Positions 8,323 to 16,273 are shown, counted from the first letter of the stretch. The stretch: 64,000 bases of DNA from Nonomuraea rubra (GCF_014207985.1 NZ_JACHMI010000001.1:5191001-5255000), one strand, 5' to 3'. The notes: a model not told the origin generated them from the letters alone. A program made the numbers and translations.

Positions 8323-9562
8323 CCACCCCGGACGCCCGGTACACGGTGTGGCGCAGGTCCGCCACCCACTCCCCGGGGATCTCCCACGGGATGAAGTGGC
8401 CGCCGCGGTCGTGCGCGGTGATGCTGACGTGGTTGTACCAGGCCGCCCTGTCGCCGTCGAGGAAGCCGCGGATCCGCTGCTCGCCGGTCGTCACGCCGGG
8501 CGGGTTCTCGTAGTCGACGAACGTGATGCCGGTGGGCGCCTCGACCGCCGGGTTGCGGTCGTGCGACGGTGCCCACGGGTAGCGGTTGTTGTTGGCGTAC
8601 GTCCGGATGGAGGTGCCGATGCCGCCGCCCGCCCAGAAGATCGTGGCATGGGTGAGCAGGTCGTCCTTGCTGAACACGCGCTCCACGTCGCCGCCGTTGT
8701 CCGACCACTTCGCCCAGCGCTCCAGGATCCAGGCCAGCATGCCGGCGGGGGAGTCGGCCAGGCCGAAGCCGAGCGTGGACGGGGCCAGCATGTGCGCGGC
8801 CAGGTGCACCGCGAAGCGCCGGTCCAGCTCGACGTACCGGTCGTGCACCTCGGCGGGCAGGCCGGGCGGGATGGGCGCGCCGCCGCTGAAGTCCCAGGCC
8901 CGGTCGCCGTTGAAGAAGGTGAGCTTCTGCGCCGAGCCGATGTGGATGGCGTAGAGCTCGCCGGCGTACTTGTGGCCGAGCTGCCCCGTGACCAGCGCGC
9001 CGACGTCGCAGCCCGCGGCGGCGTACCTGTCGTGGCCGAGCACGCCGGTCATCAGCTCGTGCCAGACGTCGGCGATCTTCCAGAAGTTCATGTCCGGGTG
9101 GTGCGCCAGCGGCGTCGAGAAGCCGAAGCCGGGCAGCGACGGCACGATCACGTCGAACGCCTCCGCCGGGTCGCCCCCGTGCGCGGCCGGATCGGCGAGC
9201 GGATCGACCACCTTCGACCAGTGCCAGAACGTCCACGGCCAGCCATGGCTCAGGATCAGCGGCACCGGATCGGGGCCGGCGCCCGGCCTGCGCATGAAGT
9301 GCACCGGCACGCCGCCGACGTCCACGCGGTAGTGCTCGTAGGCGTTGATCGCCCGCTCGGCGGCCCGCCAGTCGAAGCCGTCAGCCCAGTAGGCGACCAG
9401 CTCCTCCAGGTACGCCCGCCGCACCCCGTAACGGCCGTCGTCGTTGCCCGCGTCGAGCGGCCACCGGGTCGCCGCCAGCCTGCGGCGCAGATCGTCCAGC
9501 ACCTCGTCCGGCACGTGCAGCGGCACCGGCTCCAGCGGGAAGGGGCGGTTCGGCATGCTCAT
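8306..9562 (-). CDS. Epoxide hydrolase (EPHX1-like, alpha/beta hydrolase)
   Basis: 418 residues. The N-terminal EHN domain (LHVPDEVLDDLRRRLAATRWP) is followed by the alpha/beta-hydrolase core: oxyanion HGWP motif (SHGWPWTFWHW), nucleophile Asp in AAGCDVGALV (families usually show GGDWG), and the catalytic His in DRGGHFIPWE. This is the microsomal-type epoxide hydrolase family that opens epoxides to diols. The ATG at 9562 overlaps the last base of the upstream marR stop (TGATG) and has GGAGG just before it, so the two are translationally coupled and probably co-regulated. An upstream in-frame TTG is unlikely. Confidence 0.9.
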   Translation of the reverse strand: MSMPNRPFPLEPVPLHVPDEVLDDLRRRLAATRWPLDAGNDDGRYGVRRAYLEELVAYWADGFDWRAAERAINAYEHYRVDVGGVPVHFMRRPGAGPDPVPLILSHGWPWTFWHWSKVVDPLADPAAHGGDPAEAFDVIVPSLPGFGFSTPLAHHPDMNFWKIADVWHELMTGVLGHDRYAAAGCDVGALVTGQLGHKYAGELYAIHIGSAQKLTFFNGDRAWDFSGGAPIPPGLPAEVHDRYVELDRRFAVHLAAHMLAPSTLGFGLADSPAGMLAWILERWAKWSDNGGDVERVFSKDDLLTHATIFWAGGGIGTSIRTYANNNRYPWAPSHDRNPAVEAPTGITFVDYENPPGVTTGEQRIRGFLDGDRAAWYNHVSITAHDRGGHFIPWEIPGEWVADLRHTVYRASGVVTSRR

Positions 9563-10017
9563 CAATCCTCCAGACCGTCGAGTCGCGCGGCGATCTCCGT
9601 CATCCGGGCCAGGAGCCGCGCGTAACCGGCGAGCTCCGCCCGCTCCTCCTCGTCGAGGTGTCCGGCCACGCGCGCCAGCCGCGCCACGCGCTCCGCGTGC
9701 CGCGACCGTACGACCTGCTCGCCCTCCGGGGTGAGGGACAGCAGCGCCGCACGCCGGTCGCGCGGGTCGGGGCCGCGCGCCACCAGCCCGTCGCGCTCCA
9801 GCTTGGCGACCAGGCTGGTCAGCGCGGGCTGCTTGAGCTGCTCGGTCGCGGTCAGCGCGGTCAGCCTCATCGGCCCCCTGCGGGACAGGGTGTGCAGCAC
9901 CGACAGGCTGGAGAAGCTCAGCCTGCCGACCGACGGGAGCCGGATGAAGTACCCGTTGAAGTCCTCGATCGCGCGGGCCAGCGCGCCGAGGGCGGGATCC
10001 CCAGGTGGAGAAGGCAC
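9562..10017 (-). CDS. MarR family transcriptional regulator
   Basis: 151 residues with a winged helix. The recognition region is LKQPALTSLVAKLERDGLVAR and the wing is DPRDRRAALLSLTPEG, flanked by dimerisation helices. It starts at GTG 10017. It precedes and is coupled to the epoxide hydrolase gene, so it probably controls that enzyme in response to an aromatic or xenobiotic ligand. An imperfect palindrome (10022-10050) lies directly upstream and is the likely autoregulatory site. Ligand unknown. Confidence 0.88.
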   Translation of the reverse strand: MPSPPGDPALGALARAIEDFNGYFIRLPSVGRLSFSSLSVLHTLSRRGPMRLTALTATEQLKQPALTSLVAKLERDGLVARGPDPRDRRAALLSLTPEGEQVVRSRHAERVARLARVAGHLDEEERAELAGYARLLARMTEIAARLDGLED

Positions 10018-10021
10018 GGGC

Positions 10022-10050
10022 GTATTTATATCAAATATCGATGTAAATAC
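10022..10050. promoter_or_regulatory. Inverted repeat, candidate MarR operator
   Basis: Arms GTATTTATAT (10022-10031) and ATGTAAATAC (10041-10050) are reverse complements except at one position, separated by 9 nt. This is a strikingly AT-rich island in a high-GC region, located between the hxlR stop and the marR start. MarR proteins usually bind such palindromes over their own promoter. Confidence 0.6.
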
Positions 10051-10057
10051 TCACGCT

Positions 10058-10438
10058 TCACAGGCCGCGAGGCCGGGCGTCGTACTCCTGCCGTGCCGCG
10101 ATCAGGGCCGGGGTGGCCCGGCGGGCCCACTCGGCGAGCAGCTCCAGGGGCTCGCGGACGTCCTCGGCCAGCGGCGTGATGGCGTACTCGACACTCGGCG
10201 GCGCGTCCGGGTGGACGGTGCGGGTGACCAGGCCGTTGCGTTCGAGGTTGCGCAGGTTGAGCGTCAGCATGCGGCGGCTGACGCCCTCGATCGCGCGCTC
10301 CAGCTGGGTGAACCTGCGCGGCCCCGCGCCCAGCTCGACCAGGATCTGGATGCACCACTTGTCGCCGATCAGCCGCAGCACCTCGGGCAGCGGGCAGTCG
10401 GTGACCTGGTCCGTTACGGCGGTGTTCCGTTGCGACAA
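10058..10438 (-). CDS. HxlR family transcriptional regulator
   Basis: 126 residues. Typical HxlR motifs: CPLPEVLRLIGDKWCIQILV with the single conserved Cys near the start, GPRRFTQLERAIEGVSRRML in the HTH, and LERNGLVTRTVHPDAPPSVEY in the wing. The start is TTG 10438 with AAAGGAGG about 7 nt upstream. HxlR proteins sense reactive aldehydes or quinones through the Cys. It is divergent from an alpha/beta hydrolase, with a perfect palindrome between them, so it most likely controls that gene and itself. Confidence 0.88.
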   Translation of the reverse strand: MSQRNTAVTDQVTDCPLPEVLRLIGDKWCIQILVELGAGPRRFTQLERAIEGVSRRMLTLNLRNLERNGLVTRTVHPDAPPSVEYAITPLAEDVREPLELLAEWARRATPALIAARQEYDARPRGL

Positions 10439-10486
10439 GAAAGTGCCTCCTTTCGGACCCGTCGATCATCCTCCAGGATGGGCTCT

Positions 10487-10503
10487 CGTTACAAGAGGTA
10501 ACG
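10487..10503. promoter_or_regulatory. Palindromic operator between hxlR and hydrolase
   Basis: CGTTAC-aagag-GTAACG is a perfect 6+6 inverted repeat. It sits in the 88-nt divergent intergenic region, 24 nt before the hydrolase GTG. The position is typical for an HxlR operator controlling both directions; binding is inferred. Confidence 0.6.
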
Positions 10504-10526
10504 TTCCTGCTCAGGGGGTTCTGATC

Positions 10527-11291
10527 GTGCACTACGCGCGCAGCAACGGACATCGCATCGCCTACCAGGTCGCCGGGAGCGGAGGTTCGCCGGTGGTCCT
10601 GCACCCCGGGATGTTCGAGGACGGCGGCCACTGGGCGCACCTCGGCTACACCGGCGTCCTGGCCGCCTCCCACACCGTGATCGCCGTCGACCCCCTCGGG
10701 CTGGGTGCCAGCGACGCGCCGCACGAGCCGGAGGCGTACGCGGCGGAGCGCCGGGCCGAGTCCGTCACCGCCGTCCTGGACGACCTCGGCCTCGACCGGG
10801 CCGCTTTCTGGGGGTACTCGCTGGGGGCCATGACCGGGTACGCCGTGGCCGCGTACGCGCCCGAGCGGCTGACCCGCCTGGTGGCGGGCGGCTTCGACCC
10901 GGACGGCTTCCGGTCCCGGGTGCCGGCGGTGCTGGCCGCGCTCGGGCTGCCCGGCGACCACGACGTGTACGAGCTCGTCAAGCAGGGCGCGCTGGGGCAC
11001 CCGTACCAGGTGGCGGTCATCGAGGCGGGCGACCCGGCCGCGTACCGGGCGAACTACGACAGGTTCTCCCGCGAGCCGGGCCTGGGCCCGCGCCTGGCCG
11101 CCTCCGGAGTGCCCGTCCTGATGTACGCGGGCACCGCCGACCCGTGGCACGACCCGATGCGCGACCACGCGCTCGCCCACGGCGCCCGGTTCTTCTCCGT
11201 CCCGGACTCCGACCACGGCCAGGCCCCGCGGCGCTCACGCCAGGTGCTGGCCCGGGTGCTGCCGTTCCTGGAGGAGTGCCGGGCCGCGTGA
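10527..11291 (+). CDS. Alpha/beta hydrolase
   Basis: 254 residues from GTG 10527, preceded by CAGGGGG; the longer open frame upstream runs antisense to hxlR and is not homologous. The catalytic triad is readable: nucleophile elbow GYSLGAM, acid in GTADPWHD and the terminal His in DSDHGQA. The oxyanion region is LHPGMFEDGGHW. It belongs to the large haloperoxidase/esterase-like group and the substrate is unknown. Divergence from hxlR with a shared palindrome suggests induction by an electrophile or aldehyde. Confidence 0.85.
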   Translation: MHYARSNGHRIAYQVAGSGGSPVVLHPGMFEDGGHWAHLGYTGVLAASHTVIAVDPLGLGASDAPHEPEAYAAERRAESVTAVLDDLGLDRAAFWGYSLGAMTGYAVAAYAPERLTRLVAGGFDPDGFRSRVPAVLAALGLPGDHDVYELVKQGALGHPYQVAVIEAGDPAAYRANYDRFSREPGLGPRLAASGVPVLMYAGTADPWHDPMRDHALAHGARFFSVPDSDHGQAPRRSRQVLARVLPFLEECRAA

Positions 11292-11297
11292 GCGGGG

Positions 11298-11789
11298 TCA
11301 GTTGATGCAGTCCTGCCTGTCGAGCCCGAACGCCAGCTCCCTGACCTTGCCGTTGGAGTAGAGGAAGGCGTAGTAGGCCTTCGGGTTGCCGGGCACCGCG
11401 GTGTAGGCGACCCCGCTGGGCGAGGTCCTCAGGCCCGGGTACGCCTTCCTGACCTGCCTGACCGAGGAGCCCAGGCCGATTCCCCGCGGCGTCCGCATCC
11501 CCTTCTGTGCCAGGATCACGGCCACGCCGGCCTTCCTGGAGATGTACAGGCCCACGCGCCCCTTCCCGGCCGGGTGCGCCCTGAGGTTCCAGCCGGAGCA
11601 CAGGCCCGCCCCCGCGGGCAGCTTGAGCACGATCTTCCCGGTGGCCCGCGCCTTGGCGGCGCTCATGCCGAGCTTGACCGGGCCGTAGCCGTACGGCCCG
11701 AGGGCGGGCTCCTTCGCGGCGGCCAGGGCGGGCGCGGCGGTGGCGGCCAGTGCCCCGCCGGCCAGCAGCGCGACGAGCAGCTTCTTCAT
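11298..11789 (-). CDS. Small secreted protein of unknown function
   Basis: 163 residues beginning MKKLLVALLAGGALAATAAPALAAA, a clear Sec signal (only the first residues matter) with AxA cleavage. The mature part contains LGPYGYGPVKLGMSAAKARATG, a pattern seen in small exported proteins where 'G.lkLGMs..ea..tG' repeats occur. Two Cys residues (LCSGWNL and DRQDCIN) could form a disulfide. The ATG at 11789 has GGGGAGGAC upstream. I do not recognise a function. It is divergent from ppk2. Confidence 0.75.
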   Translation of the reverse strand: MKKLLVALLAGGALAATAAPALAAAKEPALGPYGYGPVKLGMSAAKARATGKIVLKLPAGAGLCSGWNLRAHPAGKGRVGLYISRKAGVAVILAQKGMRTPRGIGLGSSVRQVRKAYPGLRTSPSGVAYTAVPGNPKAYYAFLYSNGKVRELAFGLDRQDCIN

Positions 11790-11933
11790 GACTGTCCTCC
11801 CCGTTGTCGTGACACGAGGGGATTCGCCCGGCGAGGCCCGGCGGATCAGCCGGACGACTCGCTCCTGCGCAAGGAGGGCGGCACCACCCCGATGGGCGGC
11901 GGCGGGTACGGTGGCGGGGCGGAGGTGATGGTC

Positions 11934-12728
11934 ATGAGCGCCGGCAAGCTGAGCCGCAAGCCGTACGAGAAACGACTGATCCGGTTGCAGGCCGAGCTGG
12001 TGAAGCTGCAGGAGTGGGTGCGGGCCGAGGGGCGCCGCCTGGTGGTGATCTTCGAGGGGCGCGACGCCGCCGGCAAGGGAGGCACGATCCAGCGGGTGGC
12101 CCAGTATCTCAACCCGCGGGTGACCAGGATCGTCGCGCTGCCCGCGCCCACCGAGCGCCAGCGTACGCAGTGGTACTTCCAGCGTTACGTCGAGCACCTG
12201 CCGGCCGCGGGGGAGATCGTGCTGTTCGACCGGAGCTGGTACAACCGGGCCGGGGTCGAGCAGGTGATGGGCTTCTGCACCCAAGAGGAGTACACCCGGT
12301 TCCTGCACCAGTGCCCGATCTTCGAGCGGTTGCTGGTGGAGGACGGGATCCTGCTGCGCAAGTACTGGTTCTCGGTCAGCGACACCGAGCAGGAGCGCCG
12401 CTTCCGCGACCGGCTGGAGGACCCGATGCGGCGCTGGAAGCTGTCGGCGATGGACCTGGAGTCGATCACCCGCTGGGAGGAATACTCGCGGGCCAAGGAC
12501 GAGATGATGGTGCACACCCACATCCCCGAGGCGCCGTGGTACGAGGTGGAGGGCGAGGACAAGCGGCGAGCCAGGATCAACATGATCTCCCACCTGCTGT
12601 CCACGGTCCCGTACGGCGAGGTGGAGCGCCCGCCGCTGAAGATCCCGCCCCGGCCCGCCCCTACGGGGTACCGGCGGCCGCCGAGGGTGGAGACACCGGT
12701 GCCCGACGTGACGGGGGATCTCGGCTGA
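11934..12728 (+). CDS. ppk2: Polyphosphate kinase 2
   Basis: 264 residues of the PPK2 family, which transfers phosphate between polyphosphate and nucleotides. The Walker A-type loop is FEGRDAAGKGG, followed by the QWYFQRYVEHLPAAGE lid region and the Walker B motif LFDRSWYNRAGVE. KYWFSVSDTEQERRF and WKLSAMDLESITRWEEY are class I hallmarks. Of the two nearby ATGs (11928, 11934) I chose 11934 because GGAGG at 11921-11925 gives correct spacing. A strong hairpin follows at 12748-12778. Confidence 0.92.
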   Translation: MSAGKLSRKPYEKRLIRLQAELVKLQEWVRAEGRRLVVIFEGRDAAGKGGTIQRVAQYLNPRVTRIVALPAPTERQRTQWYFQRYVEHLPAAGEIVLFDRSWYNRAGVEQVMGFCTQEEYTRFLHQCPIFERLLVEDGILLRKYWFSVSDTEQERRFRDRLEDPMRRWKLSAMDLESITRWEEYSRAKDEMMVHTHIPEAPWYEVEGEDKRRARINMISHLLSTVPYGEVERPPLKIPPRPAPTGYRRPPRVETPVPDVTGDLG

Positions 12729-12742
12729 CCGCGTACCCGCCC

Positions 12743-13363
12743 CTACTCGAAGAGGGACGGATCTCCCGTCCCTCTTCGGAGGATCTCGGGCTCGTCCTGC
12801 GACAGGTCGATGACGGTCGTGGGGGTGGCGCCGCACTCGCCGGCGTCGAGGACGGCGTCCACCACGTGGTCGAGCCGCTCCTTGATCTCCCAGCCCTGGG
12901 TCATGGGATCGGTCTCGTCCGGCAGCAGCAGGGTGCTCGACAGCAACGGCTCGCCGAGCTCGGCCAGCAGCGCCTGCGTCACGACATGGTCGGGGATCCG
13001 GACGCCGACCGTCTTCTTCCTCGGATGCAGCAACCGCCGCGGCACTTCCTTGGTCGCGGGCAGGATGAACGTGTAGCCGCCCGGGGTGGCCGCCTTGACC
13101 AGCCGGAACACCGCGTTGCTCACATGAACGAACTGCCCGAACTGCGCGAAGTCCCTGCAGATCAGGGTGAAGTGGTGGTCACCGCCGAGGCCGCGGACCT
13201 CCCTGATCCGGTCGAGGCCCTCCTTGTTGCCCAGCCGGCATCCCAGGGCGTAGCAGGAGTCCGTCGGGTACGCGATGAGCCCGTCGGCGTTCAACAGCTC
13301 GACGACCTGGCTGATCAGGCGGGGCTGGGGGTTGTCCGGATGGACGTCGAAGTACTTGGCCAC
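12743..13363 (-). CDS. Sua5/YciO/YrdC family protein (L-threonylcarbamoyladenylate synthase-like)
   Basis: 206 residues with the YrdC-like fold: LNADGLIAYPTDSCYALGCRL at the nucleotide-binding N-terminus, then HHFTLICRDFAQFGQF, GGYTFILPATKEVPRRL, KKTVGVRIPDH and a final PTTVIDLS. In the TC-AMP synthases the KRP motif usually follows the PTDT segment. Here the Thr of PTDT is Ser and the KRP segment is less clear, which favours the YciO branch of less certain function. The GTG at 13363 is chosen because homology begins there. The 3' end lies inside the bidirectional hairpin shared with ppk2. Confidence 0.8.
   Translation of the reverse strand: MAKYFDVHPDNPQPRLISQVVELLNADGLIAYPTDSCYALGCRLGNKEGLDRIREVRGLGGDHHFTLICRDFAQFGQFVHVSNAVFRLVKAATPGGYTFILPATKEVPRRLLHPRKKTVGVRIPDHVVTQALLAELGEPLLSSTLLLPDETDPMTQGWEIKERLDHVVDAVLDAGECGATPTTVIDLSQDEPEILRRGTGDPSLFE
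12748..12778. terminator. Bidirectional terminator hairpin
   Basis: A 13-bp perfect stem, CGAAGAGGGACGG with its complement, closes a 5-nt loop between the convergent ppk2 and YciO-type genes. It overlaps the last codons of the latter. No T-run is obvious, as usual in high-GC actinomycetes. Confidence 0.7.
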
Positions 13364-13469
13364 ACCTGATCCTAGAAGCGGGCGGCACCGGCGCGGCACA
13401 TCAAGGTGCCGGTTCCGCGCAGCGGCCGGTACATTCGACGCGGATCAGTCAGCCGGACGAGAGGTCGAG

Positions 13470-13985
13470 ATGCCCGAGAACCACGGCGCGCGCGGGACGG
13501 GCCTGAGGCCGTACGGGTGGATGCTGGTGCTGGCCGCGGCGGTCCTGCTCGTCGACCAGGCGTCCAAGCTGTGGGCGGTCTCCGCGCTCTCGGACGGCCG
13601 GAACATCACGGTCATCCCCGGCCTCATCGAGCTGCGCCTGCTGCTGAACCCCGGCGCCGCGTTCTCGATCGGCGAGGGCGTGACCTGGGTGTTCACGCTG
13701 ACGGCGGCCGCGGCGGTCGCGGGCATCCTGTACGCCGGGCGCCGCCTGCACTCCCCGGCCTGGACGGCCGTGCTCGGCGGGCTGCTGGGCGGCGCCACCT
13801 CCCACCTGCTCGACCGCCTGTTCCGCCCGCCGGCCTTCGCCCGGGGCCACGTCGTCGACTTCATCGGCTACGGCGACCTGTTCGTCGGCAACGTCGCCGA
13901 CATCGCCCTCACGCTGAGCTGCGCCTTCCTCTTCCTCCTCACGGTGCGCGGCGTTCCCCTGGCGCCCGTCGCCAAGGAGTCCTGA
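13470..13985 (+). CDS. lspA: Lipoprotein signal peptidase (signal peptidase II)
   Basis: 171 residues with four transmembrane segments. LspA motifs: DQASKLWAV, LLLNPGAAFSI, and the two catalytic Asp motifs LLDRLFRP...GHVVDFI and FVGNVADIAL. It cleaves prolipoproteins after Lgt modification; lgt is present at 43.1 kb in this window. In most homologues the segment before the first Asp reads GGAxGNxxDR; here it is GGATSHLLDR, so the usual Gly-Asn is replaced by Ser-His. The catalytic Asp residues themselves are intact. The ATG at 13470 has GAGAGG upstream. It may be a paralogue rather than the housekeeping copy. Confidence 0.88.
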   Translation: MPENHGARGTGLRPYGWMLVLAAAVLLVDQASKLWAVSALSDGRNITVIPGLIELRLLLNPGAAFSIGEGVTWVFTLTAAAAVAGILYAGRRLHSPAWTAVLGGLLGGATSHLLDRLFRPPAFARGHVVDFIGYGDLFVGNVADIALTLSCAFLFLLTVRGVPLAPVAKES

Positions 13986-13997
13986 CCTCCGCACAAG

Positions 13998-14352
13998 TCA
14001 GGGCTGCAGCCGCTCGACGAGGTCGGCGGCGCGGGTGGTGCCGCCCTCCGCGCGCGTCCGCCCGGAGCCGGGCCGAACGGCGGGCGACCTCCGGGTCGGC
14101 GGTGAGGTCGAGCAGGGCGGACCGCAGGGCGCCGGCCGTGGCGTCCGCGGTGTCGATTCGGCGGGCCACGCCCAGCTCCACGAGCCGGCCGGACGGGTCC
14201 AGCCGTCCTCCTCGCGGCGCGGGCCGAAGCAGGGGCCGACGAAGGTCACCGTGCCGGGCCGACCTGGTCGGCGTGCGGTTGCATGGCCCGGGTGATCAGG
14301 GCCAGAGCGCGGGAGGGGACGCCGGAGAAGGCGTCGGCGTCGGTGGTGGTCG
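13998..14352 (-). pseudogene. Remnant of a macrolide-type (MGT) glycosyltransferase
   Basis: Three short segments in different frames add up to pieces of an MGT-family glycosyltransferase. They are DADAFSGVPSRALALITRAM with PHADQVGP (frame 1, about 14275-14341), GTVTFVGPCFGPRREEDGW (after a one-base loss), and the C-terminal end ELGVARRIDTADATAGALRS followed by EGGTTRAADLVERLQP (two frames). The spacing between the second and third pieces is far too short, so roughly 200 central codons containing the sugar-nucleotide site are gone. No function remains. It is convergent with lspA and lies downstream of the Vat-like gene. Confidence 0.7.
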
Positions 14353-14434
14353 TCCCGGAATGCGAGGTGGGCGCGGCGGGGCATGGAAGATCACTCGTTT
14401 CGGGTTCGCGGCGGGTGTCCGGGCGACGGAGGCC

Positions 14435-15076
14435 TCACGGTGCGGCGGCCTCCAGGTCGGCGACGCTGCCCGACATGATCGTCCGTACGTGCGCGGTGAT
14501 GTGCTCCACCGGCCAGTCCCACCATGCCACGGCCAGCAGCCGGGCGACGTCCTCCGCGCCGTAGCGGGTGCGGATGAGCCGCGCCGGGTTGCCGCCGACG
14601 ATGCCGTAGTCGGGCACGTCGGAGGTGACCACGGAGCCGGCGCCGATGATCGCGCCGTGCCCGATCCGCACGCCCGGCATCACCGTCGCGCCGTACCCGA
14701 ACCAGACGTCGTTGCCCACCACGGTGTCGCCGCGGTTCGGCAGGCCCGTCAGCAGGTCGAAGTGGTGCGCCCACGAGCCGCCCATGGTGGGGAAGGGGAA
14801 GGTCGAGGGGCCGTCCATGCGGTGGTTGGCGCCGTTCATGATGAACCGCACCCCCGTGCCCAGCGCGCAGAACCTGCCGATGACCAGCTTCTCCGGCCCG
14901 TAGTGGTAGAGCACGTTGCGCGTCTCGAACGCGGTCGGATCGTCGGGGTCGTCGTAGTAGGAGTACTCCCCGGCCTCGATCAACGGGGACTTCACCAGCG
15001 GCCGGAGCAGCACCACCCGCGGCTGCTCCGGCATCGGGTGCAGGACGGCCGGATCGGCGGGAACGAGCGGATTCAT
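14435..15076 (-). CDS. Vat/CatB-like xenobiotic O-acetyltransferase
   Basis: 213 residues with left-handed beta-helix hexapeptide repeats (VVGNDVWFGYGATVMPGVRI, GHGAIIGAGSVVTSDV). The family's catalytic His lies in IMNGANHRMDG, and the VGGNPARLIR end matches streptogramin A (Vat) and CatB-type chloramphenicol acetyltransferases. Such enzymes acetylate antibiotic hydroxyls with acetyl-CoA; many soil homologues have unknown targets, so resistance is an inference. It is divergent from a TetR gene over a short intergenic region with an inverted repeat, indicating inducible expression. Confidence 0.87.
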   Translation of the reverse strand: MNPLVPADPAVLHPMPEQPRVVLLRPLVKSPLIEAGEYSYYDDPDDPTAFETRNVLYHYGPEKLVIGRFCALGTGVRFIMNGANHRMDGPSTFPFPTMGGSWAHHFDLLTGLPNRGDTVVGNDVWFGYGATVMPGVRIGHGAIIGAGSVVTSDVPDYGIVGGNPARLIRTRYGAEDVARLLAVAWWDWPVEHITAHVRTIMSGSVADLEAAAP

Positions 15077-15090
15077 GGACGGCGGCTCCG

Positions 15091-15114
15091 TTAATGCGAC
15101 AAGATGTACATTAA
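15091..15114. promoter_or_regulatory. Inverted repeat, candidate TetR operator
   Basis: TTAATG (15091-15096) and CATTAA (15109-15114) form perfect 6-nt arms around a 12-nt spacer in the 47-nt divergent region between the acetyltransferase and tetR. One dimer here would shut both promoters. Confidence 0.55.
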
Positions 15115-15123
15115 GATGGTGGC

Positions 15124-15792
15124 ATGGCGCCGCCCGATGAGCAAACGGAGACCGAACCGATGACGTCCGAGAGCGCGCGGTCCAGGCGCCGCCCGGGTGG
15201 CCGCACCGGCCGCGTCCGTGCCCAGGTGCTCGACGCGGTCCGCGCCGAGCTGGCCGAGCGCGGCTACGACGGGCTCGGCCTGGACGGCGTCGCGGCCCGC
15301 GCGGGCGTGCACCGCGCGACGGTGTACCGGCGCTGGCGGGACGTCGGCGGCCTGCTCGCCGACCTCCTGGAGGCGACCACGAGCGACGACGACTGGCAGC
15401 CCCAGGACACCGGCTCCCTGCAGGGCGACCTGACCGTGCTGAACCAGGAGAACCTGGCCGCCATGACCGCGCAGCCGTCGATCGCCGCCGCCCTGATCGC
15501 GGCCTCGTTCCGTTCGGAGGAGGCCGCCCGCGGCCTGCGGCGGCTCTGGGAGGACCGCTACGCGCGCTGCGAGGTCATCGTCGGCAGGGCCGTGCGGCGC
15601 GGCGAGCTGCCGGCGGGCACCGATGCGCGAGTGCTGCTCGTCGCCGCCACCGCGCCGCTCTACCACCACCTGGTGCTGCTCCGCACGCCACCGGACCCGG
15701 ACCTGCCCGGACTGGCCGCCAGGGCCGCCGCCCTCGCCGCCTTCGCCGGCGCCTTCGTCAAGGACCCGCCGGTCGCGGGTGCCCCGGGATGA
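15124..15792 (+). CDS. TetR family transcriptional regulator
   Basis: 222 residues. The N-terminal HTH is QVLDAVRAELAERGYDGLGL then VAARAGVHRATVYRRWRD, the classic TetR pattern. The C-terminal TetR_C domain is rich in Leu/Ala and probably binds a hydrophobic ligand. The ATG at 15124 is assigned; a second ATG at 15160 is possible because homology starts near residue 20. It probably represses the divergent Vat-like acetyltransferase and itself. Confidence 0.87.
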   Translation: MAPPDEQTETEPMTSESARSRRRPGGRTGRVRAQVLDAVRAELAERGYDGLGLDGVAARAGVHRATVYRRWRDVGGLLADLLEATTSDDDWQPQDTGSLQGDLTVLNQENLAAMTAQPSIAAALIAASFRSEEAARGLRRLWEDRYARCEVIVGRAVRRGELPAGTDARVLLVAATAPLYHHLVLLRTPPDPDLPGLAARAAALAAFAGAFVKDPPVAGAPG

Positions 15793-15799
15793 GCGGGTC

Positions 15800-16273
15800 T
15801 CACCCCCACTGGCCGGGCCGGTAGTCGCCGGCCGGCTGCCGGGTGATGACGTTCAGCCGGTTCCAGGCGTTCATGACGGCGATCAGGCTCACCAGGGCGG
15901 TGAGCTGCTCCTCGTCGTAGTGCCTGGCGGCCTCGGCCCAGGCCTCGTCCGTGACGCCGCCGGCGCCGTCGGCGATGCGGGTGCCCTGCTCGGTCAGCTC
16001 CAGGGCGGCGCGCTCGGCCTCGGTGAAGACCGTGGCCTCGCGCCAGGCCGCGACCAGGTTGAGCCGCACGGAGGTCTCCCCGGCGTGCGCGGCGTCCTTG
16101 GCGTGCTGGTCGACGCAGACGGCGCAGCCGTTGATCTGGCTGGTGCGCAGCTGCACCAGCTCGCGCGTGGCGGCCGGCAGGGACGAGTCGTGCGCGGCCC
16201 TGCTCGCCGAGACGACGTGCTTCACGATCCTGGCCCCGACCGGGTTGCCTGCGTAGTCGAGACGGGCGTCCAT
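15800..16273 (-). CDS. Carboxymuconolactone decarboxylase/AhpD-like protein
   Basis: 157 residues of the CMD/AhpD fold. The redox motif is INGCAVCVDQHAKDA, where CxxC plus the downstream His match alkylhydroperoxidase AhpD-type proteins. Helices ELVQLRTSQ before and NRLNVITRQPAG near the C-terminus are also typical. Proposed activity is peroxide or alkylhydroperoxide reduction. Start ATG 16273. It is convergent with tetR and divergent from the YCII/ECF operon, a pairing often seen where ECF factors control oxidative functions. Confidence 0.88.
   Translation of the reverse strand: MDARLDYAGNPVGARIVKHVVSASRAAHDSSLPAATRELVQLRTSQINGCAVCVDQHAKDAAHAGETSVRLNLVAAWREATVFTEAERAALELTEQGTRIADGAGGVTDEAWAEAARHYDEEQLTALVSLIAVMNAWNRLNVITRQPAGDYRPGQWG

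Noticed and set aside
13998..15792. Antibiotic biosynthetic gene cluster
   Set aside because: A glycosyltransferase fragment and a Vat-like gene alone do not make a cluster; no synthase or tailoring genes are near.
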